Source of the DNA: Clavelina lepadiformis
Lineage: Eukaryota; Chordata; Ascidiacea; Aplousobranchia; Clavelinidae
Reading direction: 5' to 3'
DNA length: 64,000 bases
Assembly: GCF_947623445.1 (NCBI RefSeq)
Contig: NC_135240.1
Coordinates: 12,028,001 to 12,092,000, forward strand
Below are positions 52,224 through 64,000 of the stretch, in pieces (positions within the stretch are counted from its first letter, which is position 1; each line of letters begins with the position of its first letter). The position numbers were made by a program, and so were the translations under genes. Below the pieces are notes generated by a model that saw only the letters and a list, made by a program, of their open reading frames with translations, was not told the DNA's origin and searched no databases.

Positions 52224-53056
52224 ATGCATAGAATGAAAACAGGTTTCACGATGTTGTTGTCTCTTCTTGCTTTATTTTACTTCATGCTGATGTTTTGTCC
52301 AATAGCGCCTATACACGGGTAAGAGAAACATCATTATTGATTTAGACATAATCGTAAACTATAATCGTTTTTTTATGATTGCTTTGTCAATACAATTATA
52401 CTAGAGTTTGTTAATGCTGTGCAACTTTATTCTTTTATTGATTTATTCGACATCAATGATAAAACATATTGATAACATCGTTTCTCCAATTTCTTTTGTA
52501 AAGAATTAGAAAATAAAAATAAAATAACACTAAAAAAACTGAAAACATGAAAACACTGAAATATCAACCAAAGTGTTACATCCTGTAGGTCATAAATAAG
52601 TATTTGTAGTTATTTAACCGCAAAAATGACAAATTCCATGAATTAACGTTGAATATAGCCTAAAATAAGTTTTAATGCTTGAAAAATTACTATATGCTTT
52701 GAAATAGTTTTCCAGTGATTTTAAGGGTGATTTCAGGAACCTGTATGCTATAATTACTTTTAAAGTTTAAAAAGAAAAAACAATTTTAAATGAGCTACAT
52801 TTTAACCAATACTGACTGTTATACTCTAATTTTTAGAAATCCAATTCATAAGAGAAGAAACTTGTTCGAGTTCCATTCGTCGTTGGAAGACCCGAAAAGC
52901 AGCGATATTGACAATATCCCCGTAAATAGTTTGTCACCTTATTATGAAAATGGCGGGCAATCAAAGGAATCAGTGGATTTGGAAAATGTTGTTAAATCAA
53001 AGCTTCTTGATTACATGCTTCCAAGAGACCTATATGAGCCATTTCTTGACCAGTAA
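52224..53056 (+). CDS. Secreted peptide precursor, unit 3 copy (104 aa)
   Basis: Exons 52224-52318 and 52837-53056, identical in predicted protein to the unit 2 copy, with AATAAA at 53156-53161. Confidence 0.72.
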
Positions 53057-55115
53057 GGCTCTACCATAGAGTTCAAAAATTTTCGCTCTATTTGCACAGT
53101 GCAAAATTTACACAAAAAGTGTGTTGAAAATTTTACAAACAATATGGGTTTATTGAATAAAACCTACTCTATAGTAGATGTTATAAAAGTGTGTGCAATG
53201 ACGGAAGCGTTTAAAATGTATGCAATATGTTCACAGAGAGAACACCTTTTCGCCTAATTTGGTCAAGAAACAAGACGGTTATCGCTATCGGTCATATCAA
53301 ACGTGGGCTAATAAACCACAACAAATTAATCAAGAAAGCGGCAGGTGATGTATATGCAAAAATCGATAAACGTATATATGGAACGTTGGCAGGTTTTTAA
53401 AGAAAGCTCATACTCAATCAAGCAAAATTTTTCATGTGCTATTTCGTTTTTTTTTCACACATGTTGATGGCTTTTAAAAATAACGCACATTTACAATTCA
53501 GAAATAAGTTTTGCATATTTTATTTTTTGTAAAGTCTTTATTTTGCGCCTTGCAGTTTCAACCCATACCTTGCAGCACTCATGCCTCCTGCATCGAAGCG
53601 AGAGGGCACACTGTTATACAATAACATGTAAGTTACTTTTTGATACCTAGTTTACAGGCGTTTCCAACAATGCAAAATATCTCTTATTTTAAATATTTAA
53701 AAGTTACAAACTGGCTTAAATTAAAATAGTTGTTTATAACTGTTTTTCTGCAGGTTTGCAAACTCGAGACGGCACCGATATTGGCAATTACAACAACAAA
53801 TCTTGCAGTCCGTAATAAATTCGAAAAAACGAAAATCATAAAAGCAAGCAGAGGCGTAACTGTTATTATTAACAAATAACAACTGTTATTGGCAGCAAAT
53901 TTTTAAAAATCAGTATTTGCTGGGATTTGTAGATGATGCACATTTATTTTTCTCTTTTTCCAAACAGTTCATAAATAGGAGTAATGAGAAAATTTTCAGA
54001 TGTCAGTTTTAATACATTTAAAAAAGTACTTCTTGTATTCTACGTAAGAAAGTTTGTTGTGTTTCTTTAGTATTTCACCACAATGTAATGATTTTAAAAA
54101 AGGCGTTGACGACTGATTAATTATTTTTGGCTTTAACCATGTGAATGGAAATCAACAACTCTGAAAACCGTATGTTATTTGTGTATTTGTGCTGGCCAGG
54201 CTGAGTCAACAGTTCTGCATGCTTGCTTACTAATGTAAAACATGCCTTTGGCTCATCTACGCAACAAATGATCAACCAATTGTTTGAATTTGTTGTTTGT
54301 TTTTATTGCAGTGACTAATACGTTGTGCTGCTTTTAGTACATGTTCAGCGCTTAATTTGGTCATTTTTGTTTATTTTTTAGGATCAAAGGTTAGCAATTC
54401 CTTTTAAATTTGCATAGGTAAACACAGTTTAGATACTTTAACATAAAACAATAAATTTAAAGCGAACACAAAGTATTTTCAAGTATTTTACTTTATAATT
54501 GAAGTTATTTCATAGAAAATATCTGCATAAGCCAATATACTAACAAGTGAAAAATTTAATCCGTGCCTGTAAAACGTCAGCAGTCAGTTACAAATATCGT
54601 TTAGTAGTTGCAAACAGCACAAATATGTTACAGCTACAACAAAGGTAATTAGGCTACAAACAGCTACTGTTACAAAAATTTAAATCGTTTAGCGATTTAT
54701 ACTGTAGAACAGGTTATAGGTAAAGCAACGGACAAAAATTAACAACTAAAATATTTAATGGCAAAATTATAAAGTATTGGCAGATCTGTAGTTTTAAAAT
54801 AATCTCAGGAACACGCTTTTAATTGAAAGATATGCAACTTATATGGCTGTTAGTACAGAAAGCAAGTTTCAGTTTTCAAGATGCAATAATTTCATCGGCA
54901 ATATAGTCAGCATTAAGCAATATGACAAGAAAGATTACTTTTTAGAAAAAGTATGTAAGTATTCATTAAAAATACTGTAAAAAAACATAGCAAAATATAT
55001 GCTAAGTAAATATCGCATGCATGCACTACAAAAAAGGATAATTACAAAAAAGCTAGAAATGCACAACAAAAGCAGTATAAATATAAGATTTAAAATAATT
55101 GTGTCCGGTACACCA

Positions 55116-57915
55116 TTATGCCTTCTTCGAGCGAGTTTTTCGCGGTATGGGGACGCAGAGTTCGCAAACACGTGGAGACGCCACTGCGTTTTTAGCCGCG
55201 TACGAAACTTTGAAAGGATCGTGGTCTTGATCTAAAGCTGTCCTTGTTTTAGGGCGTGCTAGTTGGTGTTGTCTTGTGGAGGCCTGAAAGAGAAACACTG
55301 TTTATGTATAGAATACCATGAGAAACTAAGTTTCCAAGTATAGTTTCTCGATTATGTATTCTGGTAACGTCAACGTATCTTTCTAAATACAGTCGACTCC
55401 GCTTAATTCGGACACTTTGGTTCCGCTCACTTTTGGCCGAATTAAGCGGAGAAACGGCTTTGTCCGAATTAAGCGGAAAATCAATTGTTCGTTTCATGGT
55501 CATGCATAAAGGCAAAAAACGCATTTAAAATACTGTAGTGTTGCGTAATAAATGAATTGCAGCTGGGCTATACTGCAGTAACTGGCACTGATCGCATAAA
55601 ACGTCTTCGTTTACTTTAGTGAGCAATTTCACTTTTTGTGCTAAACTTTTCTGTACAATTTTGTCCTACAAGATGGACGCAATTGTACCGAAGTAAAAGC
55701 GACTATGAAGCTGGCACGGCGTTATATGAGTTCATTGTCGATTGTTACTACATCGATCGTCATTGTTTCACCATAATCACTCATAATGCAATTGAATCTT
55801 GTCTTAAAACGAACGAAGTACTGTTTATTGTGTCATAACCTAACGATGGAATTGCGAACCTGTGTCCGAATTAAGCGGAGAATTGTCCGAATTAACAGGA
55901 GTTTTTTACGTTCAATTTTTACTTTTGTTCCGTTCCCGAACATTTTGGCCGAATAAAGCGGTTGTCCGGGTTATCCGGTGTCCGAATTAAGCGGATTCGA
56001 CTGTATGGTATTTTGTGATAACATTTGTGAGTTTAACTTCGCCTCATGTTTTTGCTGGAAATGTGGGAGTATTGTGCAAAGCTACGCTTCAACACTTCTT
56101 TATGCTGGTAGCGGTAAATGAAATGCCAATTAGAATTTGTTACGCATAGGAGCAAAAATTACAGTATGGAAGAACGAGTAATTCGAAGCAAAAAGCACCA
56201 GAGCAAGAATAGCTGAAAACATTTTAATGGCATAGGTTTGGAATAAACTCAGTTTCCAGTAATGGACGTTTCGAGTAAAAAATATATTCATTCTCAATTC
56301 GAGGTAAATTAATTTTAAACCAAGCAAATATTTTCACCTTATATGGAAACAGAGCGTAATAGCAAGGTTGTTAGATTTGTTTAAAAAGAACAGATCAATC
56401 TAATATCACGCTCTGTTCCCATATGAGAAGCAAATAATCTCATCTTCCAAATTTTTTCTACCTCGCATTAAGAATGAGTAATTGAGTATAGTTATTACTG
56501 GAAACTTCCACAATTTAAACGCTTGCATCAACTCTTGTTTTTTTTGCGTAGAACTGGTAAGAATATTTTCTACAGTTGCAAACAAAACAATGTTTAACGG
56601 TACCATATAATGAACAAAAGGTAACAGGTGTACTTTTTGGCTTTAAAGTTTTGTTATGTACTTAAGCATAAGAATTCATTTTAATAAGCTACATTTTCCC
56701 ACTTTTTGTGACTCAAAAATTTTGAATTCGGTCAATCACATGATATCTAAAATTGACAAAGTTGCTAAATGACTATTAGGTACCTGAGCATTTTTTGCAG
56801 CATCAGATACAGGCCAAACCACTGGCCTGTTATCATCATATTCTTTTGGGGTTTCTTTCGGCTCAGCTAGCTGTTCCAGTCTTCCAGAAGCGACATGACT
56901 AAGAGACTCTTTTGGAATATCACTTTTCCACTCCCCCCAGTCCCAGGAACTATTTGATTTAACAAGCAGGAGATCATATTGTTTTGGACGTGACAAGTCA
57001 AGCAACCTTTAAATAGTAAAATGATGGGTTAGATATACTCCATATACTGGTAGTTCTTAAACTTGTGTATTGAACCTTCCAAGTCTCATAAATGTAATCA
57101 CCAGAACTTTTGTTAAAACTCAAAAATGTCCACCATACGCATAGCATGTCGTGTGTCTTAAACTGAACCGAGTTGAAGAAAAATTACTCTATTTTAATGA
57201 AATCGTAAAAACAGGCAGCAAGTAAGTATGTAACCCTACTTCTCTTCAAACACTTGTTACCTTTTAGTAGAAACAAATTTCTGGGCAGAATCACTGACTG
57301 AAGTGTGAACAGATTGTTCTGGTTGCCAGTCTGGGTGAAACTTCTTGTGCTGAGCTAACTGCTTTAGCCTCTCTTTTTCAGGGTAGGTAAGAGCTGACTT
57401 ATTCACATTCCAAATCGGTGATGGTCGATCGGGTAAAAATTCTTTGTGAATGGTCTTGCTTTTTATAAGTTGTTCTAACCGAGGGGATATATCTGCAAAG
57501 TTGTGAAGCTGTGAAATATCGATGTTATATGAAAATCCTGTATCTTCTTAAATAGAAAATTAATTTTCTCATTACCAATGTAGAATTTGTAATAATTATA
57601 TTGATAATAACAAATACAGTATGGAGGTAATAGGCTTATATTACAAGCATATCTATCAAAGCTATGGATTTCATTGTTATAATAATTATTATTATTCATC
57701 GTGAGAAATATTAACATTCAGAGAGTTCTCTATTAAAAACAATTAATTAAGTTATTTGTGTCTAATTTTAAAACAATTAGCAGTTTTACCAAAATCTGTT
57801 GGAGAGGTGTGTGGTTCTTGGTCAACCCAATATACTGATCTTCGATCTTCCTTAAAACCAGGATGTACTGGCTTGTGCATGGCCAGAACATCAATCTTTG
57901 AATTAGCGGTTGACT
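55116..57915 (-). CDS. THEG/SPMAP2-type protein, copy 3
   Basis: Exons 57915-57790, 57492-57261, 57006-56784 and 55283-55116. The predicted protein matches copy 1; repeat four keeps Leu. Confidence 0.85.
55390..56003. mobile_element. pogo/Tigger-like element, copy 3
   Basis: Same ends and TA duplications as the other copies, in the last intron of THEG copy 3. Confidence 0.85.
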
Positions 57916-58411
57916 CTAAAACAGAGATTTAAGTGGCTACATGATGAGGGACACAAAAATGCATATGTATTGTTTACATTTTCTAGCAAGTATTCATGGC
58001 AATAAATTATTTTCTACGTCCACTCTAAAACAATTAGCAAAAGCCATAAAATTCTTTTTCCAATACAATAGTTGTTTGCAATTCCGTAGTGTTGGATAAA
58101 CATTTCAGACAATATCTGGCCATGAAATGTCTCAGAATAGTAGTAACTGTAATTTATTGTTACTGTTGGATGTTGCTTCAGCACAGGTCCAGCATATAAA
58201 AAAGGTTTAAGGTATGACAATTTTTAGAAAAAATATGAACCAAAATGTAGTGGTGTCGGATGTACGAGAGAAAAATACAATTTTCTGGCTTGCTGAACGA
58301 CAACTCAATTTGCTTTGATTTGTGAACTTTTGGTAAAAAATTTGTGTTATTTCGTGTTATGTGGCCATTGTATCAATTGTTGAGTTAGGCTGTGAGCATA
58401 GATGCGGTTAC

Positions 58412-58638
58412 CTGATTTTTATTGTGTAACTTTCAGTGACTTCTAAACGAATTGCCCGTCGAATACTGAAAGGTCGTGTTTTAAATGGTGTCTGTGTATT
58501 GCAGGGAGTGTGTTTTCTTGGCCACCTTGGTGCGCGTGTCCAAGAACGAAACAATAGATCAAGTGTTTTCATAACATCCAAGTTATATTGATACAATGGC
58601 CACATTATTGAATTACGCACATTTTTAAATGGCCACAC
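58412..58638 (-). other. Exon-like open frame at start of unit 4
   Basis: Identical to the frame at 39147-39373. Confidence 0.3.
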
Positions 58639-58809
58639 GGTATATGGTTTAAGGCGTTTGAAAAGGTATTATTTTTATTGGGAACTGTCCTATTAACTTA
58701 TTATGTATAGGTATGAGTTTAATTATCTCCAAAATATACTTTTTCAACCAATATGTCTTTAATCAAGAAGACTACAAGAAACACGGACAATAATTATCTT
58801 TCTTATTGA

Positions 58810-59153
58810 CAGGGTTGCCATCAGTCTCAACTCAAAAATAAGGACGACTAGAAAATGAACGACGAATACCTCCTTAAACAGTGTACAACAAGAGAAAGCA
58901 ACCAATGTTCTAAAAAAAAAAAACAAGACACTATCTGCATGTTCATAATTTTGGTATCTCTTTGGTACAAAATGGTATCGTAAAGGTGAAAAAATGCCCA
59001 AAATAAGGACAAAAGTGCCCACCTCCGCCCTAAAAATAAGGACGAAAGTGAAATTAAGGACATTTCTTAGAAAAAAGGACAAACATATTTTCTAAGACAC
59101 GGACTTTTAAAATAAGGACAAATCTTAGAAATAAGGACGGTATGGCAACCCTG
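58810..59153. mobile_element. hAT-like miniature element, unit 4
   Basis: Same element and CTTATTGA duplications as in units 2 and 3. Confidence 0.93.
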
Positions 59154-61856
59154 CTTATTGACCTATTTTAAACCGCAGTTGTACTATTTTATATTAGGTA
59201 TCTGCCCCTTTTGTGTATCTGTTAACCACAAGCTTAGGCAAAGTGTGTAGTATAATTCCTAATCAAATAATCGTTATTATTTGACTGTTGATTATTATAG
59301 CCAAAGGTATAATTATAAGGTTTTAGCGATAAAGAATAGTTTTTTTATACCACTATATTGATTTGAAAAATTATCTTATCTTTGGTAATATATATAGTTC
59401 TTCCGGCTTTCCTCGGGCCTCTTACTTCCCTGCGGTTGATGCTTTGCGGGAGTCAGTATTTGACAAGCAAACACAAATTAGAACCTCGTCGAACCGTGTC
59501 TTGTGTAATGTGTAAACACCATTTGTAACTACGTACGACCATGGACTCATTACTTTTATTGCCCAAGCTCGAAAAACAGACGCTACGAGTGTTTTCTTTC
59601 ATATCGACGGGAATTCGAATGTATGTTATCGCCATCAACTGACAACGATTGAAAAAAAGAAGAAACTACGCATTGTTAATAACCTAGATACTCAATTATA
59701 GTGCAAAGCTTGTTGACATTGTTTCTTTAGAAGAGATTCTTAGAAATAATTTTGATCAAAAACACTCACGTTTTTGCGCTTTTCTAGAATTACGAAATAC
59801 ATTCTCTTCACAAGAAATGACGCAATTAATGTCAAACTTCCCTTCTCCAGGTTATCTTTCCTCTTACAATCTTTATCGTTTACGATGAAAAACAATCCTT
59901 TATTTATGTATAAGGACCTTCTCCAAAGATGACCATAATCTAAAAAGTTGATATGAAATCCACATATATTTCAGTCCATAATTTTGAAATAGGCAATATC
60001 AATATCAATATCCAGGACGTGTATTCTATTATATACAATATATTTTAATGTAGTCATATGTATTATAATCTTCGTGTGGTCAAAGGTGTCGCTTTGTTGT
60101 AAGTTAGATATGTCACTGCTCAGTACTCGCAATATCCAAAAAAGACTATATGTAAAGTATAAAGTGATTTATTTGTAGTTAATAAAAGATACATATGCTG
60201 TACATATAAAACGTTACAAAAAATATAACCTTTTCACATACGTGTAAGGCCCAATGGATAATTTAATGTATACTTGCACTGCATGTACTTGCCCATCAAT
60301 CGCTAACAATAAAACACAAGACAAAAAACTAATAAGTAAGCTTAAAGGGTTTGTAAGTTTTTTTGGTTAGTTGTTATTATTTTTAGTAATGCCGGATATT
60401 ACCCGACTTTTAAAACATTTCATATTTCAGTCACACTTCAACGGTTATTAGCGCGTTTCTTACTCGCTTCGAACGCAACATTTCATGGTGGTTATACGAG
60501 GTAAATCCGTTTTTTATTTCCAACATCATCCAAAAAAGCGACAAGTTTTTGGTGTCGTGAATGACGTAACATTGACGTTATAGTTAAAATGAAATAACAC
60601 TGAAAATACATACGTCACAAATAGTCTATGCAGTTTTAAAGCATCATCTGGCAGATAAGGATGATGGGTTTATATTTCCGTAACTTACACAAGTTTTAAC
60701 ATTTATATAGACAGGTTACGTTTAGAAGGCGGAGTCAAACACCGCAGAGGTACAGGCCACACAATGTACATCCTGCATAGGCGACAATCAATAACGCGTT
60801 TACGTAAAAACCTAAATCACTAGTTTTGATACGTACGGGTTATGCTATACTACAATAGATAATAATTGGATTTATATCCCAAATGGGAATTGTAATTTTT
60901 CCGACACCAAGAAATCCATTACACTTTTTGTAACTCTACAGAAAATAAAAGAAATACGAATATACGGCAATGTATTGCACCGTCCTTGGTTTGGATAAGC
61001 AATATACTCGATGTAATATCACAGTCACAACAATATCGGAAAATTCAAATATAAAAATTTCCAGCTCGTGTACCCAATTTCTACATATGTTTTTGAGTTT
61101 TCATCACGAAAGCTATTATAAACACTATAACACAGTGTTGCAAATGGGCACAGGGGCGAAATTCCTAAAGCGATCAGTTGCATCTTCTGCAAATGTTATT
61201 GTCAAACCCATAGCTTATATATGTTTTCCATGTCTTTATATGCACTATATCACATCACAGCGTGACCTGATAAAAATCGTTTGCGTGTAGCAAGGACTTT
61301 TCTGTAAAAATCACGTTCTCCTGAAATTGTAGATCAAAATGTAAACCAACAAGTCTGTTACGAAAAGGTTTAATGCCGAGTATTTCTCTTTAGCCGGTGT
61401 TTAGTTTGGATGAAATATCTTCATATAAGATCTGTAGATATTAATTTGCCATTGACACTTTTCCAGGAAGTTACAGTCCGTTCTAAAACAACAACAGTTC
61501 CACGCGAAAAAAGCTTATTTCATCGATTCCCTTTTTTCCTGTCTGCGCTTGTACGATCATAAATACCAAGAGCACATACAGATAAGATCAGTCCAGCGAT
61601 ATATTAAACTCGCAATACTGCAAAAGAACCGTGAGTGTAGAAAACTTTAAGCTTTGTCAAAGTATTTTTTGTCCTACTTAATTGTAAGAAAAACGGATCG
61701 TTTGAGCAGTTGAGCCAAAAGAGTTAATTTTGTTTTTTATTGTTCAATTATTTTGTAGTTATTTTACAACCGCCTCACGTTTTAAAAGTTAGTAAAAACA
61801 TTTTTCATCAGATTTAAGTAAGTTATACCTTAGTTGATGTTTGAACCTTGATTAAG

Positions 61857-62689
61857 ATGCATAGAATGAAAACAGGTTTCACGATGTTGTTGTCTCTTCT
61901 TGCTTTATTTTACTTCATGCTGATGTTTTGTCCAATAGCGCCTATACACGGGTAAGAGAAACATCATTATTGATTTAGACATAATCGTAAACTATAATCG
62001 TTTTTTTATGATTGCTTTGTCAATACAATTATACTAGAGTTTGTTAATGCTGTGCAACTTTATTCTTTTATTGATTTATTCGACATCAATGATAAAACAT
62101 ATTGATAACATCGTTTCTCCAATTTCTTTTGTAAAGAATTAGAAAATAAAAATAAAATAACACTAAAAAAACTGAAAACATGAAAACACTGAAATATCAA
62201 CCAAAGTGTTACATCCTGTAGGTCATAAATAAGTATTTGTAGTTATTTAACCGCAAAAATGACAAATTCCATGAATTAACGTTGAATATAGCCTAAAATA
62301 AGTTTTAATGCTTGAAAAATTACTATATGCTTTGAAATAGTTTTCCAGTGATTTTAAGGGTGATTTCAGGAACCTGTATGCTATAATTACTTTTAAAGTT
62401 TAAAAAGAAAAAACAATTTTAAATGAGCTACATTTTAACCAATACTGACTGTTATACTCTAATTTTTAGAAATCCAATTCATAAGAGAAGAAACTTGTTC
62501 GAGTTCCATTCGTCGTTGGAAGACCCGAAAAGCAGCGATATTGACAATATCCCCGTAAATAGTTTGTCACCTTATTATGAAAATGGCGGGCAATCAAAGG
62601 AATCAGTGGATTTGGAAAATGTTGTTAAATCAAAGCTTCTTGATTACATGCTTCCAAGAGACCTATATGAGCCATTTCTTGACCAGTAA
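61857..62689 (+). CDS. Secreted peptide precursor, unit 4 copy (104 aa)
   Basis: Exons 61857-61951 and 62470-62689; predicted protein identical to units 2 and 3, AATAAA at 62789-62794. The THEG-like gene of this unit would lie beyond the window. Confidence 0.72.
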
Positions 62690-64000
62690 GGCTCTACCAT
62701 AGAGTTCAAAAATTTTCGCTCTATTTGCACAGTGCAAAATTTACACAAAAAGTGTGTTGAAAATTTTACAAACAATATGGGTTTATTGAATAAAACCTAC
62801 TCGATAGTAGATGTTATAAAAGTGTGTGCAATGACGGAAGCGTTTAAAATGTATGCAATATGTTCACAGAGAGAACACCTTTTCGCCTAATTTGGTCAAG
62901 AAACAAGACGGTTATCGCTATCGGTCATATCAAACGTGGGCTAATAAACCACAACAAATTAATCAAGAAAGCGGCAGGTGATGTATATGCAAAAATCGAT
63001 AAACGTATATATGGAACGTTGGCAGGTTTTTAAAGAAAGCTCATACTCAATCAAGCAAAATTTTTCATGTGCTATTTCGTTTTTTTTTCACACATGTTGA
63101 TGGCTTTTAAAAATAACGCACATTTACAATTCAGAAATAAGTTTTGCATATTTTATTTTTTGTAAAGTCTTTATTTTGCGCCTTGCAGTTTCAACCCATA
63201 CCTTGCAGCACTCATGCCTCCTGCATCGAAGCGAGAGGGCACACTGTTATACAATAACATGTAAGTTACTTTTTGATACCTAGTTTACAGGCGTTTCCAA
63301 CAATGCAAAATATCTCTCATTTTAAATATTTAAAAGTTACAAACTGGCTTAAATTAAAATAGTTGTTTATAACTGTTTTTCTGCAGGTTTGCAAACTCGA
63401 GACGGCACCGATATTGGCAATTACAACAACAAATCTTGCAGTCCGTAATAAATTCGAAAAAACGAAAATCATAAAAGCAAGCAGAGGCGTAACTGTTATT
63501 ATTAACAAATAACAACTGTTATTGGCAGCAAATTTTTAAAAATCAGTATTTGCTGGGATTTGTAGATGATGCACATTTATTTTTCTCTTTTTCCAAACAG
63601 TTCATAAATAGGAGTAATGAGAAAATTTTCAGATGTCAGTTTTAATACATTTAAAAAAGTACTTCTTGTATTCTACGTAAGAAAGTTTGTTGTGTTTCTT
63701 TAGTATTTCACCACAATGTAATGATTTTAAAAAAGGCGTTGACGACTGATTAATTATTTTTGGCTTTAACCATGTGAATGGAAATCAACAACTCTGAAAA
63801 CCGTATGTTATTTGTGTATTTGTGCTGGCCAGGCTGAGTCAACAGTTCTGCATGCTTGCTTACTAATGTAAAACATGCCTTTGGCTCATCTACGCAACAA
63901 ATGATCAACCAATTGTTTGAATTTGTTGTTTGTTTTTATTGCAGTGACTAATACGTTGTGCTGCTTTTAGTACATGTTCAGCGCTTAATTTGGTCATTTT

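Larger units (their letters stand above)
29824..64000. repeat. Head-to-tail tandem array of 9.3-9.6 kb gene-bearing units
   Basis: Units: 29824-39110 (9,287 bp), 39111-48742 (9,632 bp), 48743-58375 (9,633 bp) and 58376 onward, cut by the window end. All begin with ATTGTTGAGTTAGGCTGTGA. Units 2-4 differ by single bases only (for example one A/G near 47338 and one poly-A length change). The left flank of unit 1 differs from the sequence before units 2-4, so 29824 is the true array edge. Confidence 0.97.

Overview
The window looks like nuclear DNA of an invertebrate chordate, most likely an ascidian tunicate (Ciona-like). It is AT-rich, with compact genes of many short exons, short phase-consistent introns, and many short words of the 'taggcctat' kind. 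The gene set also fits: an animal PhnZ-type dioxygenase, an ARHGAP1 orthologue and a THEG/SPMAP2-type sperm protein. The organism is an inference; no rRNA, tRNA or mitochondrial marker was seen. All gene models were built by eye from splice signals, reading-phase arithmetic and remembered family sequences, without alignment or search.

Left part (1-12,700). A PhnZ/TmpB-like HD-domain oxygenase enters from the left edge on the + strand (last exon ends 3687) and carries an 835-bp hAT-like element in its last intron. Next is a + strand gene of about 448 codons (4415-7140) with no recognised domain; it looks like a ciliary or sperm-type low-complexity protein. From 7.1 to 12.7 kb there is no firm gene: a mosaic of shuffled repeats (8.87-11.04 kb), a candidate terminal exon on the - strand, a long inverted repeat, a hAT-like miniature element with a perfect 8-bp target duplication, and a short tandem repeat.

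Middle (12,705-29,607). A + strand gene for an ARHGAP1/p50RhoGAP-type protein (CRAL-TRIO/SEC14 plus RhoGAP) has a 5.3-kb first intron and two candidate first exons. Converging on it from the - strand is a 19-exon gene (29,607 down to 23,599) whose 1012-codon reading stays in phase throughout. Its N-terminus resembles a death domain and its middle resembles the N-terminal domain of TRADD, an adaptor-like architecture I cannot match to a named gene.

Right part (29,824-64,000). A head-to-tail tandem array starts 216 bp upstream of that gene's start codon and runs off the right edge. Units are 9,287, 9,632 and 9,633 bp, followed by a partial fourth of at least 5.6 kb. Each full unit holds a + strand two-exon gene for a 104-aa secreted peptide precursor of unknown family and a - strand gene with six THEG repeats. 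Units 2-4 are nearly identical. Unit 1 is a hybrid: its left part is diverged (about 3% in stretches compared) and lacks a 343-bp hAT-like insertion that the others share, keeping the empty target site; its right part is almost identical to units 2 and 3. The array therefore records an insertion, a later amplification and a crossover or conversion, and the unit junction carries a 19-bp inverted copy of nearby sequence.
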